DNA from: Alteromonadaceae bacterium
GTDB lineage: Bacteria > Pseudomonadota > Gammaproteobacteria > Enterobacterales > Alteromonadaceae
Assembly (NCBI GenBank): GCA_013216015.1
Contig: JABSOI010000024.1
Location: 26,027-90,026, forward strand
DNA length: 64,000 nt
Direction of reading: 5' to 3'
Positions 18,780-38,179 of this stretch are shown here, piece by piece. The translations under genes and the position numbers were made by a program. The notes below the pieces were generated by a model that made no database searches, was not told where the DNA came from, and worked only from the letters and a program-made list of their open reading frames with translations. The first letter of the stretch is position 1. Each line of letters starts with the position of its first letter.

Positions 18780-20912
18780 ATGAAAATTAATAAAATAACA
18801 AAAATATCGGCTGCGCTTGCCTGTATATTAACTATGTCAGCCCATGCGGGTACTGTTCAGAAAGCCTCTACAATGAGTGCCGGAATGACTGGTAATGACA
18901 TTAACCAAGTATTGAGTTTGACTGGCGACAGTCTTATGAGAGAGGTTAAATCGGTTACTCTTGGTATAGGGTTAACTAAGATCCGTTTTCAACAGGAATA
19001 TAAAGGCGTTCCTGTATTTGGGTATAGCTTGACTGGTACACAGACACCTATGGGTTTATACATAGATGTTACCGGTAAATTTATGAATCTTGACCAGCAT
19101 GACATTTCAGTTGTGCCGGGTGTTTCATCTACTTCAGCATTTAGTTCGGCGCTGAGCAGTGATAATACAACAAAGGCATCTATCTACAACCAAGAAAATG
19201 ACATGTTCATTTATATGGTAAAAGATAAGCCAGTGTTGGCTCACCGTGTTTCTTATGTAATACCTTCAGACAGTGGTGACACACCTTCACGTCCGGTACA
19301 TTTCATTGATGCTCAAACGGGTGAAACGCTTTATAGTTATGAAAATATACAGCATGCTGAAGTAGCTACAGGGCCTGGTGGAAATACTAAAACTGGTGAG
19401 TATGAATATGGTACTGACTTTGGTTTTAATGACGTTTCTGTGAGTGGCAATACCTATACTATGAGTAATGCTAACGTTAAAACCGTTAACTTAAATCATG
19501 GTACTTCGGGTAGCACAGCATATTCTTTTACAGGTCCAAGAAATACTGTTAAATCAATTAATGGTGCTTATGCACCGTTGAATGATGCACATTTCTTCGG
19601 CGGTGTTGTTTTTGACATGTTCGATGCTTATACGGGTCAAGCTCCGTTAACATTCCAACTAACTATGCGTGTTCACTATAGTAACAACTACGAAAATGCA
19701 TTCTGGGATGGTTCAGCAATGACTTTTGGTGATGGTCAAAGTACTTTCCATCCATTGGTAAGTCTTGACGTTTCTGCACATGAAGTTAGTCATGGTTTCA
19801 CTGAGCAAAACTCTGGTCTTGTTTATGCCAATATGTCTGGTGGAATGAATGAAGCTTTCTCTGATATGTCTGGTGAAGCTGCTGAATACTTTATGAACGG
19901 CACTAATGACTTTTGGGTTGGAGAGCAAATATTCAAAAGTAGCGGTGCATTACGTTATATGGATAATCCGCCACAAGATGGTAGTTCTATTGATACCTCT
20001 TACGACTACTACAATGGCTTAGATGTTCACTACAGCTCTGGTGTATTCAACAAAGCATTCTACAATTTAGCCACGACTGCTGGCTGGACCACAGAAACAG
20101 CTTTTAAAGCGATGGCATTAGCTAACCAAATGTATTGGACTGCGAACAGCACATTTGACGAAGGTGCTTGTGGTGTAGTTTCTGCTGCAACTGACTTAGG
20201 TTACAATGCAGCTGATGTTGAAGCGGCATTTTTAGCTGTTGATGTTGCTTGTGATGGAGTACCACCACCACCACCACCACCAACAACTGAACTTGAGAAA
20301 GGTGTTGCTGTATCGATGGCTGATTCTTCAGGTAGTAAAAATTATTACTCCTATGAAACACCTAATGGTGTAGAAACAGCTTCATTCAATATGAGTGGCG
20401 GCGCTGGTGATGCTGATTTGTATGTTAAGTTTGGTGAAATTCCTACGAGCAGTAGTTGGGATTGTCGTCCGTATGCAGCAGGTAATACTGAAGTATGTGA
20501 TTTCCCAGCTGCACAAGCGGGTACTTACTATGTCATGATCCAAGGTTATAGTACATATAGTGGTGCTTCTTTAGTTGCTGATCACGTTGGTGGTACAACA
20601 CCTCCTACAGGCGACAGCGGTTCTAAATCAGATATCGATATTGCTGCTAAAGGTTGGGATCGTACAACTGTCGAAATCCCAGCAGGGGCATCTAACTTTG
20701 TCGTCTCTACTGAAGGCGGTACAGGTAATGTTAAATTGTACTTAAGGCTTGGTGCAAATCCTACAGGTAAATTGTACGACTGTCGTTCAAAAACTTCTGG
20801 TAATGATGAGAGTTGTACTATCGCATCTCCTGGAGAAGGTAGTTGGGTTATTGGTATTAAAGCTAATAAAAGTGCAACTGCTGGCGTAAATATGGCCTGG
20901 AGTTACGAATAA
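18780..20912 (+). CDS. secreted M4 (thermolysin/vibriolysin-type) metalloprotease, two PPC domains
   Basis: 710-residue preproenzyme: signal peptide 1-23 (cleavage after SAHA), FTP/PepSY propeptide (about 30-195), M4 catalytic domain (about 200-500) and two PPC domains (about 515-600 and 625-710). The linker before the first PPC contains a run of seven prolines. Zinc site H334-E-V-S-H338 with E358 in GGMNEAFSD has the 20-residue spacing of thermolysin; H417 in DVHYSSG is the catalytic His231 equivalent. It would be exported by Sec, cross the outer membrane probably by type II secretion, and be matured by removal of propeptide and PPC. First of six intact tandem paralogs, followed by its own terminator. 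Confidence 0.95.
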   Translation: MKINKITKISAALACILTMSAHAGTVQKASTMSAGMTGNDINQVLSLTGDSLMREVKSVTLGIGLTKIRFQQEYKGVPVFGYSLTGTQTPMGLYIDVTGKFMNLDQHDISVVPGVSSTSAFSSALSSDNTTKASIYNQENDMFIYMVKDKPVLAHRVSYVIPSDSGDTPSRPVHFIDAQTGETLYSYENIQHAEVATGPGGNTKTGEYEYGTDFGFNDVSVSGNTYTMSNANVKTVNLNHGTSGSTAYSFTGPRNTVKSINGAYAPLNDAHFFGGVVFDMFDAYTGQAPLTFQLTMRVHYSNNYENAFWDGSAMTFGDGQSTFHPLVSLDVSAHEVSHGFTEQNSGLVYANMSGGMNEAFSDMSGEAAEYFMNGTNDFWVGEQIFKSSGALRYMDNPPQDGSSIDTSYDYYNGLDVHYSSGVFNKAFYNLATTAGWTTETAFKAMALANQMYWTANSTFDEGACGVVSAATDLGYNAADVEAAFLAVDVACDGVPPPPPPPTTELEKGVAVSMADSSGSKNYYSYETPNGVETASFNMSGGAGDADLYVKFGEIPTSSSWDCRPYAAGNTEVCDFPAAQAGTYYVMIQGYSTYSGASLVADHVGGTTPPTGDSGSKSDIDIAAKGWDRTTVEIPAGASNFVVSTEGGTGNVKLYLRLGANPTGKLYDCRSKTSGNDESCTIASPGEGSWVIGIKANKSATAGVNMAWSYE

Positions 20913-21035
20913 GCTGAGCTGAACAAATGAAATATGTAAAAGAAATATTAAGTTTGTGACAAGTTAATCTCACATGGTTAATAATTCAATGCATAGTACA
21001 TGTTTAGTTCGTGCTTAGTAGCGCAATAGTAAAGC

Positions 21036-21070
21036 AAAAGCTGGTTAACTTAGGTTAGCCAGCTTTTTTT
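21036..21070 (+). terminator. rho-independent terminator of M4 gene 1
   Basis: The stem AAAAGCTGG / CCAGCTTTT is extended by GTTAA/TTAG pairing and followed by a T run. The core GGTTAAC...GTTAGCC is shared with the terminators after the other protease genes. Confidence 0.85.
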
Positions 21071-21205
21071 GTTTGCACAGCAAAGCGGGTAAATTCCCCT
21101 TTTTAACATTAATAGTTTCAGTGCTTTTTATGCAGGGACTTTAATAAGGTTCAGAACTAAGCAACAAACAACAAAAAATAATTAAATCACAATATGGAAA
21201 TAAAG

Positions 21206-21590
21206 ATGAAAATTAATAAAATAACAAAAATAACGGCAGCAATTGCCTGTGCATTAACCCTGTCAACCAATGCGACTCATGCGGCTGACATTCTGAGTGC
21301 TTCAGTAATGAGCCAGGGATAGCGGTAATGACATTAATCAAGTATTGAGCCTGGCTGCTACTGAAACGGCTATGGGTTTATTGACCGATGTTTCAGGTCA
21401 GTTCTTAAATCTCGAAGATCACGATATATCAGTTACTCCAGGTCTTACAGCTACAGCAGCATTGAACATGGCTTTGAGCAATGACAATACTTCAAAGGCT
21501 ACTGTTTACAATAACCAAAATGACCTGTTTATTTTCATGGTGAAAGATTTGCCAGTGCTGGTTCATCGTGTTTCTTATGTAAGCTGCTAA
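21206..21590 (+). pseudogene. degenerate M4 protease copy (signal peptide and propeptide only)
   Basis: It begins with an intact signal peptide like its neighbours ([20 protein letters not shown]) and a normal upstream GGA-type RBS. After ILSASVMSQG a frameshift and stop follow. About 40 codons of the FTP propeptide are then missing, and the frame resumes at [13 protein letters not shown] (21355 on) and ends after HRVSYV, where the catalytic domain should follow. The entire peptidase and PPC parts are absent. It also lacks the 15-bp upstream motif and a terminator. It is a remnant of a seventh paralog. Confidence 0.88.
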
Positions 21591-23748
<2,158 letters not shown>

Positions 23749-23808
23749 GCTTGTATCTACAAAAAACATTATGCTGTAAAAAGTTAATGTAACAATCTTA
23801 ATAAAATT

Positions 23809-23847
23809 AAAAGCCGGTTAACTCATGTTAGCCGGCTTTATTTTTTT
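23809..23847 (+). terminator. rho-independent terminator of M4 gene 3
   Basis: The stem AAAGCCGGTTAA / TTAGCCGGCTTT is followed by a T run interrupted by one A; it belongs to the same family as the other array terminators. Confidence 0.88.
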
Positions 23848-23856
23848 AGGCGAGGT

Positions 23857-23968
23857 TGTAGGATGCGGTTAGCCGAAGGCGTAACCCATCAAAAGTTCGA
23901 ATGTAAATATTTGATTATTGTTTTAAAAACAGTGTTTTGATGAGTTACGTTTGCGGCCAATCCATACT
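23857..23968. repeat. repeat family A, complete copy
   Basis: The left end is GTAGGATGCGGTTAGCCGAA; the right end is decayed (GATGAGTTACGTTTGCGGCC, then AATCCATAC). It is inserted directly after the terminator of M4 gene 3. The rest of the 23749-24386 spacer has an isolated TACCAATCCCATTAA fragment (about 24000) and the upstream region of the next gene. Confidence 0.7.
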
Positions 23969-24213
23969 GTCATCCCAAATCTGTCAAGCATCAGATAATT
24001 GCGATATTACCAATCCCATTAATCAAATGTTCATTTTCAAATAATCCAAACCATAACCAATGTTGCAACAGACGTAAACCCGCATATTGCTGACTCTGTT
24101 TACCTGAATCTCTGCGTAATATATTCCTCCTGATAGTAACGTAATTGTCAGGATGGTTATGCTACCTCATGTTAATTATTTGTAATTATTTAATTAATGT
24201 TATATGTTTAATT

Positions 24214-24228
24214 GTAACTAAATGTAAT
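24214..24228 (+). promoter_or_regulatory. conserved motif upstream of M4 gene 4
   Basis: GTAACTAAATGTAAT, an exact copy of the array motif, lies 173 bases before the ATG. Confidence 0.5.
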
Positions 24229-24362
24229 CGGTATTAATTTTTAAGTAGTTATTAACTGTATTGCATGTTGTTGTGTTACTTCATTTGTGTGTCAGCCATT
24301 CTTTTGTGCTGGGGCATTTAATTAATTTTTAAGATTATTGTTAAATAATTTAAACACAATAA

Positions 24363-26183
<1,821 letters not shown>

Positions 26184-26283
26184 GCTAATATCTACGACAG
26201 AAACATTAAGATGTAACGAGCAAATGTTATAAGCTTAATAAAAAGCTGCTGAATGAAGCTGTTTATAAAGCTTTTGATAAAAC

Positions 26284-26316
26284 AAAGCCAGTTAACTTAC
26301 GTTAGCTGGCTTTTTT
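26284..26316 (+). terminator. rho-independent terminator of M4 gene 4
   Basis: Stem AAAGCCAGTTAAC / GTTAGCTGGCTTT, loop TTAC, then a T run. Confidence 0.88.
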
Positions 26317-26373
26317 ATATTTATCTTTACTGATAAACTCGTCCTTTAGAAATTCTGTGGAGTTAAACTGACT

Positions 26374-26575
26374 AATACAAATCCCATTGGCTATGGTCCA
26401 GTTAAGTGTTGCTGACTCATTAAGTTGTCATTTTTCAGTTTTGTAGTTCGCACATTTATGTGCGCCTTAAAGTGATGCGTGGATAAATCCACGTTCTACC
26501 CAGAAGCAGCTATCAGAGGGCTTGCTAAGTTTTTAAATTTTAACAGCCACACTTAACTGTTCAAAGTTGTAGGAT
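26374..26575. repeat. repeat family B (CCCATTGGCTATG...TTAAGTGTTGCTG), copy 1
   Basis: The left end AATCCCATTGGCTATGG..TTAAGTGTTGCTG and the inverted right end (CAGCCACACTTAACTG) match those of 48341-48518. The middle of this copy contains repeat family C (26446-26503), so one element seems nested in another. Confidence 0.6.
26446..26503. repeat. repeat family C (GCACATTTATGTGCGCC), inverted relative to 33.6-kb copies
   Basis: GCACATTTATGTGCGCCTTA continues AAGTGATGCGTGGATAAATCCACG. It holds two small hairpins (GCACATTTATGTGC and CGTGGATAAATCCACG) and appears in reverse orientation twice in 33578-33842. Confidence 0.7.
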
Positions 26576-26577
26576 GG

Positions 26578-26681
26578 GTTAGCCTACGGCGTAACCCATC
26601 ACATTTGGTGATCATATATCTGCTAACCATTTGATAAATATATATTTTGATGGGTTACGCCTGCGGCTAACCCATCCTACG
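26578..26681. repeat. repeat family A, complete copy
   Basis: Well-preserved inverted ends GTAGGATGGGTTAGCCTACG and GCGGCTAACCCATCCTAC surround a 50-bp AT-rich middle. The 26184-27038 spacer holds this element, families B and C, the terminator and the promoter region of gene 5; no gene was seen. Confidence 0.8.
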
Positions 26682-26842
26682 CGGTAAAATTTCGATTTTA
26701 AAAAATTGATTTACTTCTAACGACTCTTACCAGATTTCCCGTATATGTCTTTCTATGCTTTAGTAATGTTAGCCTTACGTTACAAAGATTAAATAAATGT
26801 CAATTATTTGTATTAATTTGATTAATGATCTATGTTTAATTT

Positions 26843-26857
26843 GTAACTAAGTGTGAT
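26843..26857 (+). promoter_or_regulatory. conserved motif upstream of M4 gene 5
   Basis: GTAACTAAGTGTGAT is a two-mismatch copy, 196 bases before the ATG. Confidence 0.4.
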
Positions 26858-27038
26858 AATGATTGATCTGTAAGCATTTATTATATTTATCGCATGTTGT
26901 TGTTTTGTTACTTCGTTGGTGTGTCAGTCGTGTTTTGTGCTGAGGCATGTAATTAATAATATTAGTTTTAAATAATTATTTAAATAATAATAATTAAATT
27001 AAATTGAATTAAATTAAATTGAAAATATGGATGTATAA

Positions 27039-29165
<2,127 letters not shown>

Positions 29166-29285
29166 GAAGCTATTATTTGTAAGTAGTGTAAGTAATTGCA
29201 ACTATCTGCAAATAAAACATTAAGCTTTTAACAGGCTATTGTTACAACAAAAGTTACAAGTAAATGTAACAATCTTAATGAAATC

Positions 29286-29318
29286 AAAGCCGGCTAATTT
29301 ACGTTAGCCGGTTTTTTT
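29286..29318 (+). terminator. rho-independent terminator of M4 gene 5
   Basis: Stem CCGGCTAA / TTAGCCGG followed by seven T. A half copy of repeat A (29341-29370) and about 200 featureless bases follow. Confidence 0.85.
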
Positions 29319-29340
29319 GTATTTGTAGGTTTGTAGGTTT

Positions 29341-29370
29341 GTAGGATGCGGTTAGCCGAAGTGTAGCCGA
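29341..29370. repeat. half copy of repeat family A
   Basis: GTAGGATGCGGTTAGCCGAA then GTGTAGCCGA is only the left end, directly after the terminator. No right end was found before the next gene; it may have been separated from the half at 30683 by the intron and the ORF insertion. Confidence 0.6.
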
Positions 29371-29576
29371 CCAATTTCCTGTCGTACTTTTTACCAAATT
29401 ATCTATCATACAATTTGGCAATATTAAGGCTATATTCCCGATTTCACATCATACAATTTTGGCGCTTTATCAAAATAAAATAATACAACAAACCAAATAA
29501 CATCATAACTTTTCCCAAACACCTTATTATTGATGTTTAAGCATTAGTTTCTACCGGCTTATGATCGTTTTAGCCC

Positions 29577-29981
29577 TTAAAAAATATCATCATGATCATC
29601 TTCTGACGAGTTGGTTATGATCAAACTGGCACGTTGGGGGTCTTGCCCAGTTGCTTGTTGATAGGCACAACAAACAGACAGATGAGATAGTAACAATAAA
29701 ATAAATACATTCAATTGCGTTACCGTGTAACGTTTTGAGGGTAATTGTTCGCTCAACATTAACTGATAGGTTTTCCCGCAACCCGTATGCCCATAACTAT
29801 TTGAACAAACGATACGTTTACCGACAGCTTGTTTATTAGCACTAGAATATTGTTTATAAACAAACCCATGAGAAATAAAATGTCCTTGCTCAGAGCAGTG
29901 GTGACATTTATAACAATGATGGCTGTTAAGTGAAGCAACAAACTGTTCGATATCATCCAATGATTGAAAAAATTTCTGCAT
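29577..29981 (-). CDS. small Cys-rich (zinc-ribbon-like) protein, possibly mobile-element associated
   Basis: 134 residues with CYKCHHC (23-29) and CSNSYGHTGC (about 59-68), a plausible four-Cys zinc site, then a hydrophobic stretch (about 92-107). It resembles, from memory only, short N-terminal zinc-ribbon proteins or domains found next to transposases; I cannot name the family. The C-terminal tail (after ATGQDPQRA) is low-complexity acidic and may be frayed. It sits on the opposite strand inside the protease array, beside a truncated group II intron, so transfer is likely. It could be a fragment of a longer transposase-related gene. Confidence 0.5.
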   Translation of the reverse strand: MQKFFQSLDDIEQFVASLNSHHCYKCHHCSEQGHFISHGFVYKQYSSANKQAVGKRIVCSNSYGHTGCGKTYQLMLSEQLPSKRYTVTQLNVFILLLLSHLSVCCAYQQATGQDPQRASLIITNSSEDDHDDIF

Positions 29982-30114
29982 TAATCTATTAAATATAAAT
30001 TTACACAGACCTTCAATAAAATTTTTTTATTTATTGCACAAATTTATTTTTTCATATTAACGTTATAGTGGGTTAACCAATGGTTGATGGGAAAATGGTT
30101 TAGATTAACTGGAT

Positions 30115-30682
30115 CGGCTGATATTAAGTTGGGAAGTTACAGTCAAGACCAGTCGGACGTTGGCTCACTTTCGTGCTGAGTAACATTTAAACCCATATTC
30201 GTACCATTACAGTACGACATTCGCTTTTTCCGACCTCCTAAACCCGCATACCCATCAGTGATCCTCACGAATGACCTACCCATATGGGAGGTATACGGGG
30301 TTTCCACGTTCCGCTATAGAAGTACATCGGGTTAGGCTCCTGCTGTCGACCGGGCAGTATATTGTTTGCGAAGCCGTAACGGGCAGACGACCTACCTACC
30401 ACCAGTGCTATTTTTTTTAGCTCATGCGCATTAACCACTTCCGCATGTTGTTAGTGACGATCTTTATCACAGGTTCAGTTAATTTAGCCTTACCAATTAT
30501 CTAGCGCTCACCCAGTTGTGGTTACCAGGAGGGTATGCCTCTCGCGATTTATACCCCGTGCCTTACGACACTTCACTCCATTGTCCAAGCTGCTCTTTAT
30601 TCAAGCTTGTACATTCATCCGGCAAAACGGATGGTCTTCTCCTATACGGGAAGACAACTTCTATAGCAACATCGTGTCGCAC
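30115..30682 (-). mobile_element. truncated group II intron (5' ribozyme part, no reverse transcriptase)
   Basis: The minus strand starts GTGCGACACG at 30682, the group II 5' consensus. It continues for about 560 bases of GC-richer, highly structured sequence with features of domains I-III (for example GCGGAACGTGGAAACC and CACGAAAGTGAGCC). The intron-encoded protein that should follow in domain IV is absent, and no domain V/VI was found down to 29166. The 5' exon is an end of repeat A, which forms a hairpin. It is a dead fragment unless a full copy elsewhere supplies protein. The region 29982-30114 is featureless AT-rich DNA. Confidence 0.72.
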
Positions 30683-30706
30683 GCCTGTGTCTAACCCATC
30701 CTACGA
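30683..30706. repeat. half copy of repeat family A forming the intron's 5' exon
   Basis: GCCTGTGTCTAACCCATCCT ACG is the right end of repeat A; the intron begins exactly where the inner part of the repeat hairpin would continue. From 30707 to 30954 nothing recognisable is seen. Confidence 0.65.
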
Positions 30707-30986
30707 TGAAAAATTTATTTTGTTCATTATTAAGTCTTTGCTTTAAGGGAGATTCTGGACAGTGTCTGATTTTTTAGAAGGTTAATGATTATATGCTGTT
30801 AAATGAAGGATTACGTCGTTGGCTAAGTCATCTATCCTATCACTAAACCATTCGCTTACTTCTGATGCCGCTCACCTGAATTTTCGTATACGTCATTTTA
30901 TGTGTGAGTAATGTAATAATCACAATACAAATATCAAATAATTGTTAAAACTTGTGTTAAATAAGTTAATGGTATATGTTTTATTT

Positions 30987-31001
30987 GTAACTAAATGTAA
31001 T
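30987..31001 (+). promoter_or_regulatory. conserved motif upstream of M4 gene 6
   Basis: GTAACTAAATGTAAT, exact copy, 198 bases before the ATG. Confidence 0.5.
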
Positions 31002-31184
31002 AGGGATTAATTTTCAAGTAGTCATTAGTGTTGTTGCATGTTGTTGTTGTGTTACTTCGTTAGTGTGTCAGCCGTTTTTGTGCTGGGGCATTTAATTAAT
31101 AATATAAGTTTTAAATAATTTAAACTTTTTAATTTAAAAGTACTGATTTAAAAGTACTAATTAAATTGTAATATGGATATATAA

Positions 31185-33314
<2,130 letters not shown>

Positions 33315-33389
33315 GCTTTAATCTGCAAAATAACATTAAGCTTTTAACAATCTAATATTAAAAGTAAATGTAACAATCGTAAAGAAAAC

Positions 33390-33428
33390 AAAGTCGACTA
33401 ATTCACGTTAGCCGGCTTTATTTTTTTT
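33390..33428 (+). terminator. rho-independent terminator of M4 gene 6
   Basis: The imperfect stem AAGTCGACTAA / TTAGCCGGCTT is followed by T-rich sequence; it is a decayed member of the array terminator family. Confidence 0.75.
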
Positions 33429-33434
33429 GCTGAG

Positions 33435-33990
33435 TTGTAGGATGCGGTTAGCCGAAGGCGTAACCCATCAAAAGTTCGGATGCAAATATTTGATTATTGT
33501 AAAAAATAGAGTGTTTTTTTTTGATTACACCTGCAGATAAACCATCCATGTAGATTTATTCGAGCAATCCGTATAACGTGGATTTATCCACGCATCACTT
33601 TAAGGCGCACATAAATGTGCGTTCTACGAGATTTTTCATTTTTTTTGGGGTTGTAGGATGCGGTTAGCCGAAGGCGTAACCCGTCAAAAGTTCGGATACA
33701 AACATTTGATTAATGTAAAAATAGAGTGTTTTGTGATGGATTACACCTGCGGATAACCCATGTAGATTTATTCGAGCAATCCGTAGAACGTGGATTTATC
33801 CATGCATCACTTTAAGGCGCACATAAATGTGCGATCTACGAGATTTTTCATTTTTTTTGGGATTGTAGGATGCGGTTAGCCGAAGGCGTAACCCATCAAA
33901 AGTTCAGATACAAATGTTTGATTATTGTAAAAAACAGAGTGTTTTTTCTGGATTACACCTGCGGATAACTCATACTGGGCAATTATTTTA
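33435..33990. repeat. tandem repeat, ~214-bp unit, about 2.5 copies (families A + C)
   Basis: Units start at 33435, 33651 and 33863 (periods 216 and 212). Each unit is a repeat A element followed by a family C element (CGTGGATTTATCCACGCATC... AAGGCGCACATAAATGTGCG) and TTTTTCATTTTTTTTGG. The third unit stops after its A part. The remaining 33991-34139 shows nothing notable. Confidence 0.85.
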
Positions 33991-34139
33991 ATTTCATTTA
34001 TTAATAAGTTTTTTAGTGAGAACCCCGCTTCAAATAGTTGATACGTACAAATATTTTATAGAATAAAAACAATTAATTATGACCATAAGCACAATTAACA
34101 CAAACATAACCGATAACCATAAAAGACAATGTCTTTTCG

Positions 34140-34154
34140 ATTACATTTAGATAC
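34140..34154 (-). promoter_or_regulatory. conserved M4 motif, inverted, upstream of gene 7
   Basis: The minus strand reads GTATCTAAATGTAAT, one mismatch from the array motif, 168 bases before the ATG but in the opposite orientation to the others. Confidence 0.4.
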
Positions 34155-34307
34155 ATATATTAACAATATGAAATATACGTTAAATATAAGTTAACAAATC
34201 ATGATCATTATGTAATCATGTTGCACGTTTGTTATACAACAAACACGAATAAGATTAGTTATAACTAACAAAAATGTAATTATAAAATTAATAATATTGG
34301 AATATAA

Positions 34308-36437
<2,130 letters not shown>

Positions 36438-36525
36438 GCTTTAATTTGCAAAAGAAACATTAAGTCTGTAACAAGGTTATGTGCAAAGGAATGTAACAAA
36501 GAAATGTAACAATCTTAATGAAAAC

Positions 36526-36558
36526 AAAACCGGCTAATTTACGTTAGCCGGTTTTTTT
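36526..36558 (+). terminator. rho-independent terminator of M4 gene 7
   Basis: Stem AAAACCGGCTAA / TTAGCCGGTTTT followed by T-rich sequence. Confidence 0.88.
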
Positions 36559-36563
36559 GTTTT

Positions 36564-36661
36564 TGTAGGATGGGTTAGCCTCTGCTTTTTATGCAATAAT
36601 TTAATGTTTGTATGTGTTATCAAATTGGTGATGGGTTACGCTTGAAGCTAACCCATCCTAC
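36564..36661. repeat. repeat family A, complete copy
   Basis: GTAGGATGGGTTAGCC at the left and GAAGCTAACCCATCCTAC at the right, about 98 bp, immediately after the last protease terminator. Confidence 0.78.
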
Positions 36662-36749
36662 GGATTGCCATAATTTCTAGTGTTTATCTACGTTTAAATT
36701 GTTAAACTCCTGCCCCATATTACCAATCCTAAATAATGATGAAATTTTA

Positions 36750-37682
36750 ATGGCAATTAACTGGTTTCCTGGGCACATGAATAAAGCCCAAAAAGAAATT
36801 AAAGATATTCTTCCGCAAATTGACGTAGTAATTGAGGTTTGCGATGCCAGATTACCTTTTAGCAGTGAAAACCCTATGATCACTGAGATCAGAGGGGATA
36901 AACCACTGATTAAAATTCTGAATAAAAGCGATTTAGCCGACCCTGAAGTAACTCAGATGTGGTTAGACTATTTAGAGTCTCAGCATAATGTAAAAGCGAT
37001 TGCATTAACGACTGAAAACCCAAGTATCGCCAAAACAATCCCAGGTTTAATTAAAAAATTGGTGCCTAATAAAGACGAAACAGGTAAACAAATTAATGCC
37101 GTTATTGTGGGTATACCCAATGTGGGCAAATCTACCTTAATAAATACGCTGGTGGGCAAAGCCAAAGCAAAAGTGGGTAATGAACCTGCGGTAACTAAAG
37201 GCCAGCAAAGAATAAGGCTGGAAGAAGGTTTATATCTTTTTGATACGCCGGGCATGTTGTGGCCAAAGATTATTAATGGCAACAGCGGTTATCGTCTGGC
37301 TGTTTCCGGCGGGGTTAAAGATACCGCCTTTGATCATGACGATATCGCTTTTTTTGCCGCAGAATTTTTACTGAAAAACTATCCACAAAGTGTGCTTGAA
37401 CGATACAAGCTCAAGGAATTACCTGAGCATGAAATTGATCTTATTGAAGCTATCGGTAAAAAACGCGGCTGTGTTAGAAGTGGTGGCAGAATTGATATGC
37501 ATAAGGCGTCTGTTATTTTAATTAATGAAATACGGGATAAAACATTGGGCGCAATGACTTTTGAAACGCCAGATATTATCGAAGCAGAAGAAGTTTATTT
37601 CACCAAGCTTGACGAAGATAAAGTAGCGGCCCGTGAGGCTAAGAAAGCGGCAAGAGGCCGTGGTAGAAAGAATAAACGTTAA
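36750..37682 (+). CDS. ylqF: YlqF/RbgA-like ribosome-biogenesis GTPase
   Basis: 310 residues from ATG 36750 (MAINWFPGHMNKAQ, the family's universal start); an earlier in-frame ATG at 36699 would add 17 unrelated residues. It is a circularly permuted GTPase: G4 NKSD (58-61) comes before G1 GIPNVGKST (121-129), and G3 DTPG (165-168) follows. The C-terminal basic tail ends RGRGRKNKR. RbgA acts in late 50S assembly in Bacillus; the role of the gammaproteobacterial form is less clear. Followed by the HIT gene 44 bases on, possibly one operon. Confidence 0.92.
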   Translation: MAINWFPGHMNKAQKEIKDILPQIDVVIEVCDARLPFSSENPMITEIRGDKPLIKILNKSDLADPEVTQMWLDYLESQHNVKAIALTTENPSIAKTIPGLIKKLVPNKDETGKQINAVIVGIPNVGKSTLINTLVGKAKAKVGNEPAVTKGQQRIRLEEGLYLFDTPGMLWPKIINGNSGYRLAVSGGVKDTAFDHDDIAFFAAEFLLKNYPQSVLERYKLKELPEHEIDLIEAIGKKRGCVRSGGRIDMHKASVILINEIRDKTLGAMTFETPDIIEAEEVYFTKLDEDKVAAREAKKAARGRGRKNKR

Positions 37683-37726
37683 AGTTTTAGACTAAATATG
37701 ACTCCAGACTAAATAAGAGAATTGCT

Positions 37727-38179
37727 ATGACATTTGAAACGTTTGATCATTTTAAATTACATGCTCAATTACAGAAAGACTGTATTGAAATAGTCGATTT
37801 ACCTTTATGTAAATTATTGCTTTGTAATGATAGCGCTTATCCCTGGTTTATTCTGGTGCCCAGAGTGGAAGAAGTTCAGGATATTTATCAGTTAGACTGG
37901 CAGCAGCAGCAACAGTTTTTGAATGAGTCCAGCATGCTAAGTGAGTTGCTGATGGCTGAGTATCAGGGAGATAAGATGAATGTTGCCGCTTTAGGCAATG
38001 TTGTGTCTCAGCTTCATATTCACCATGTTGTGCGTTTTAAAACTGACGCAAGCTGGCCTAAACCAATATGGGGACAACAAGCGTTAACCCCCTATTCAGA
38101 CGATGAAATTCAGCAAATAAAAAACAATTTAGCAGCCAAAATTTCAACTATTTTGCTTAAAGTTGAAGATCTGCCGTAG
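37727..38179 (+). CDS. HIT-domain protein
   Basis: 150 residues with a C-terminal HIT-type motif QLHIHHVVRF (95-104), here with Gln in place of the first His, and SAYPWFILVPRV near residue 36, typical of the bacterial HIT subgroup. Such proteins hydrolyse or transfer nucleotidyl groups; the substrate is not known. Its stop codon TAG (38177-38179) lies within GTAGGATGGG, the edge of a repeat A half copy, so the repeat probably set the present C-terminus (ends KVEDLP). Confidence 0.88.
   Translation: MTFETFDHFKLHAQLQKDCIEIVDLPLCKLLLCNDSAYPWFILVPRVEEVQDIYQLDWQQQQQFLNESSMLSELLMAEYQGDKMNVAALGNVVSQLHIHHVVRFKTDASWPKPIWGQQALTPYSDDEIQQIKNNLAAKISTILLKVEDLP

Noticed and set aside
20122..20361. 79-residue minus frame rich in Val and Gln
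   Set aside because: Antisense of the proline-run linker in protease gene 1.
30516..30746. 76-residue plus-strand frame
   Set aside because: It is the antisense of the group II intron ribozyme sequence; GC-rich structured RNA often gives chance frames.
33435..33990. Possible CRISPR-like array
   Set aside because: Units of about 214 bp without unique spacers; they are composite intergenic repeats.
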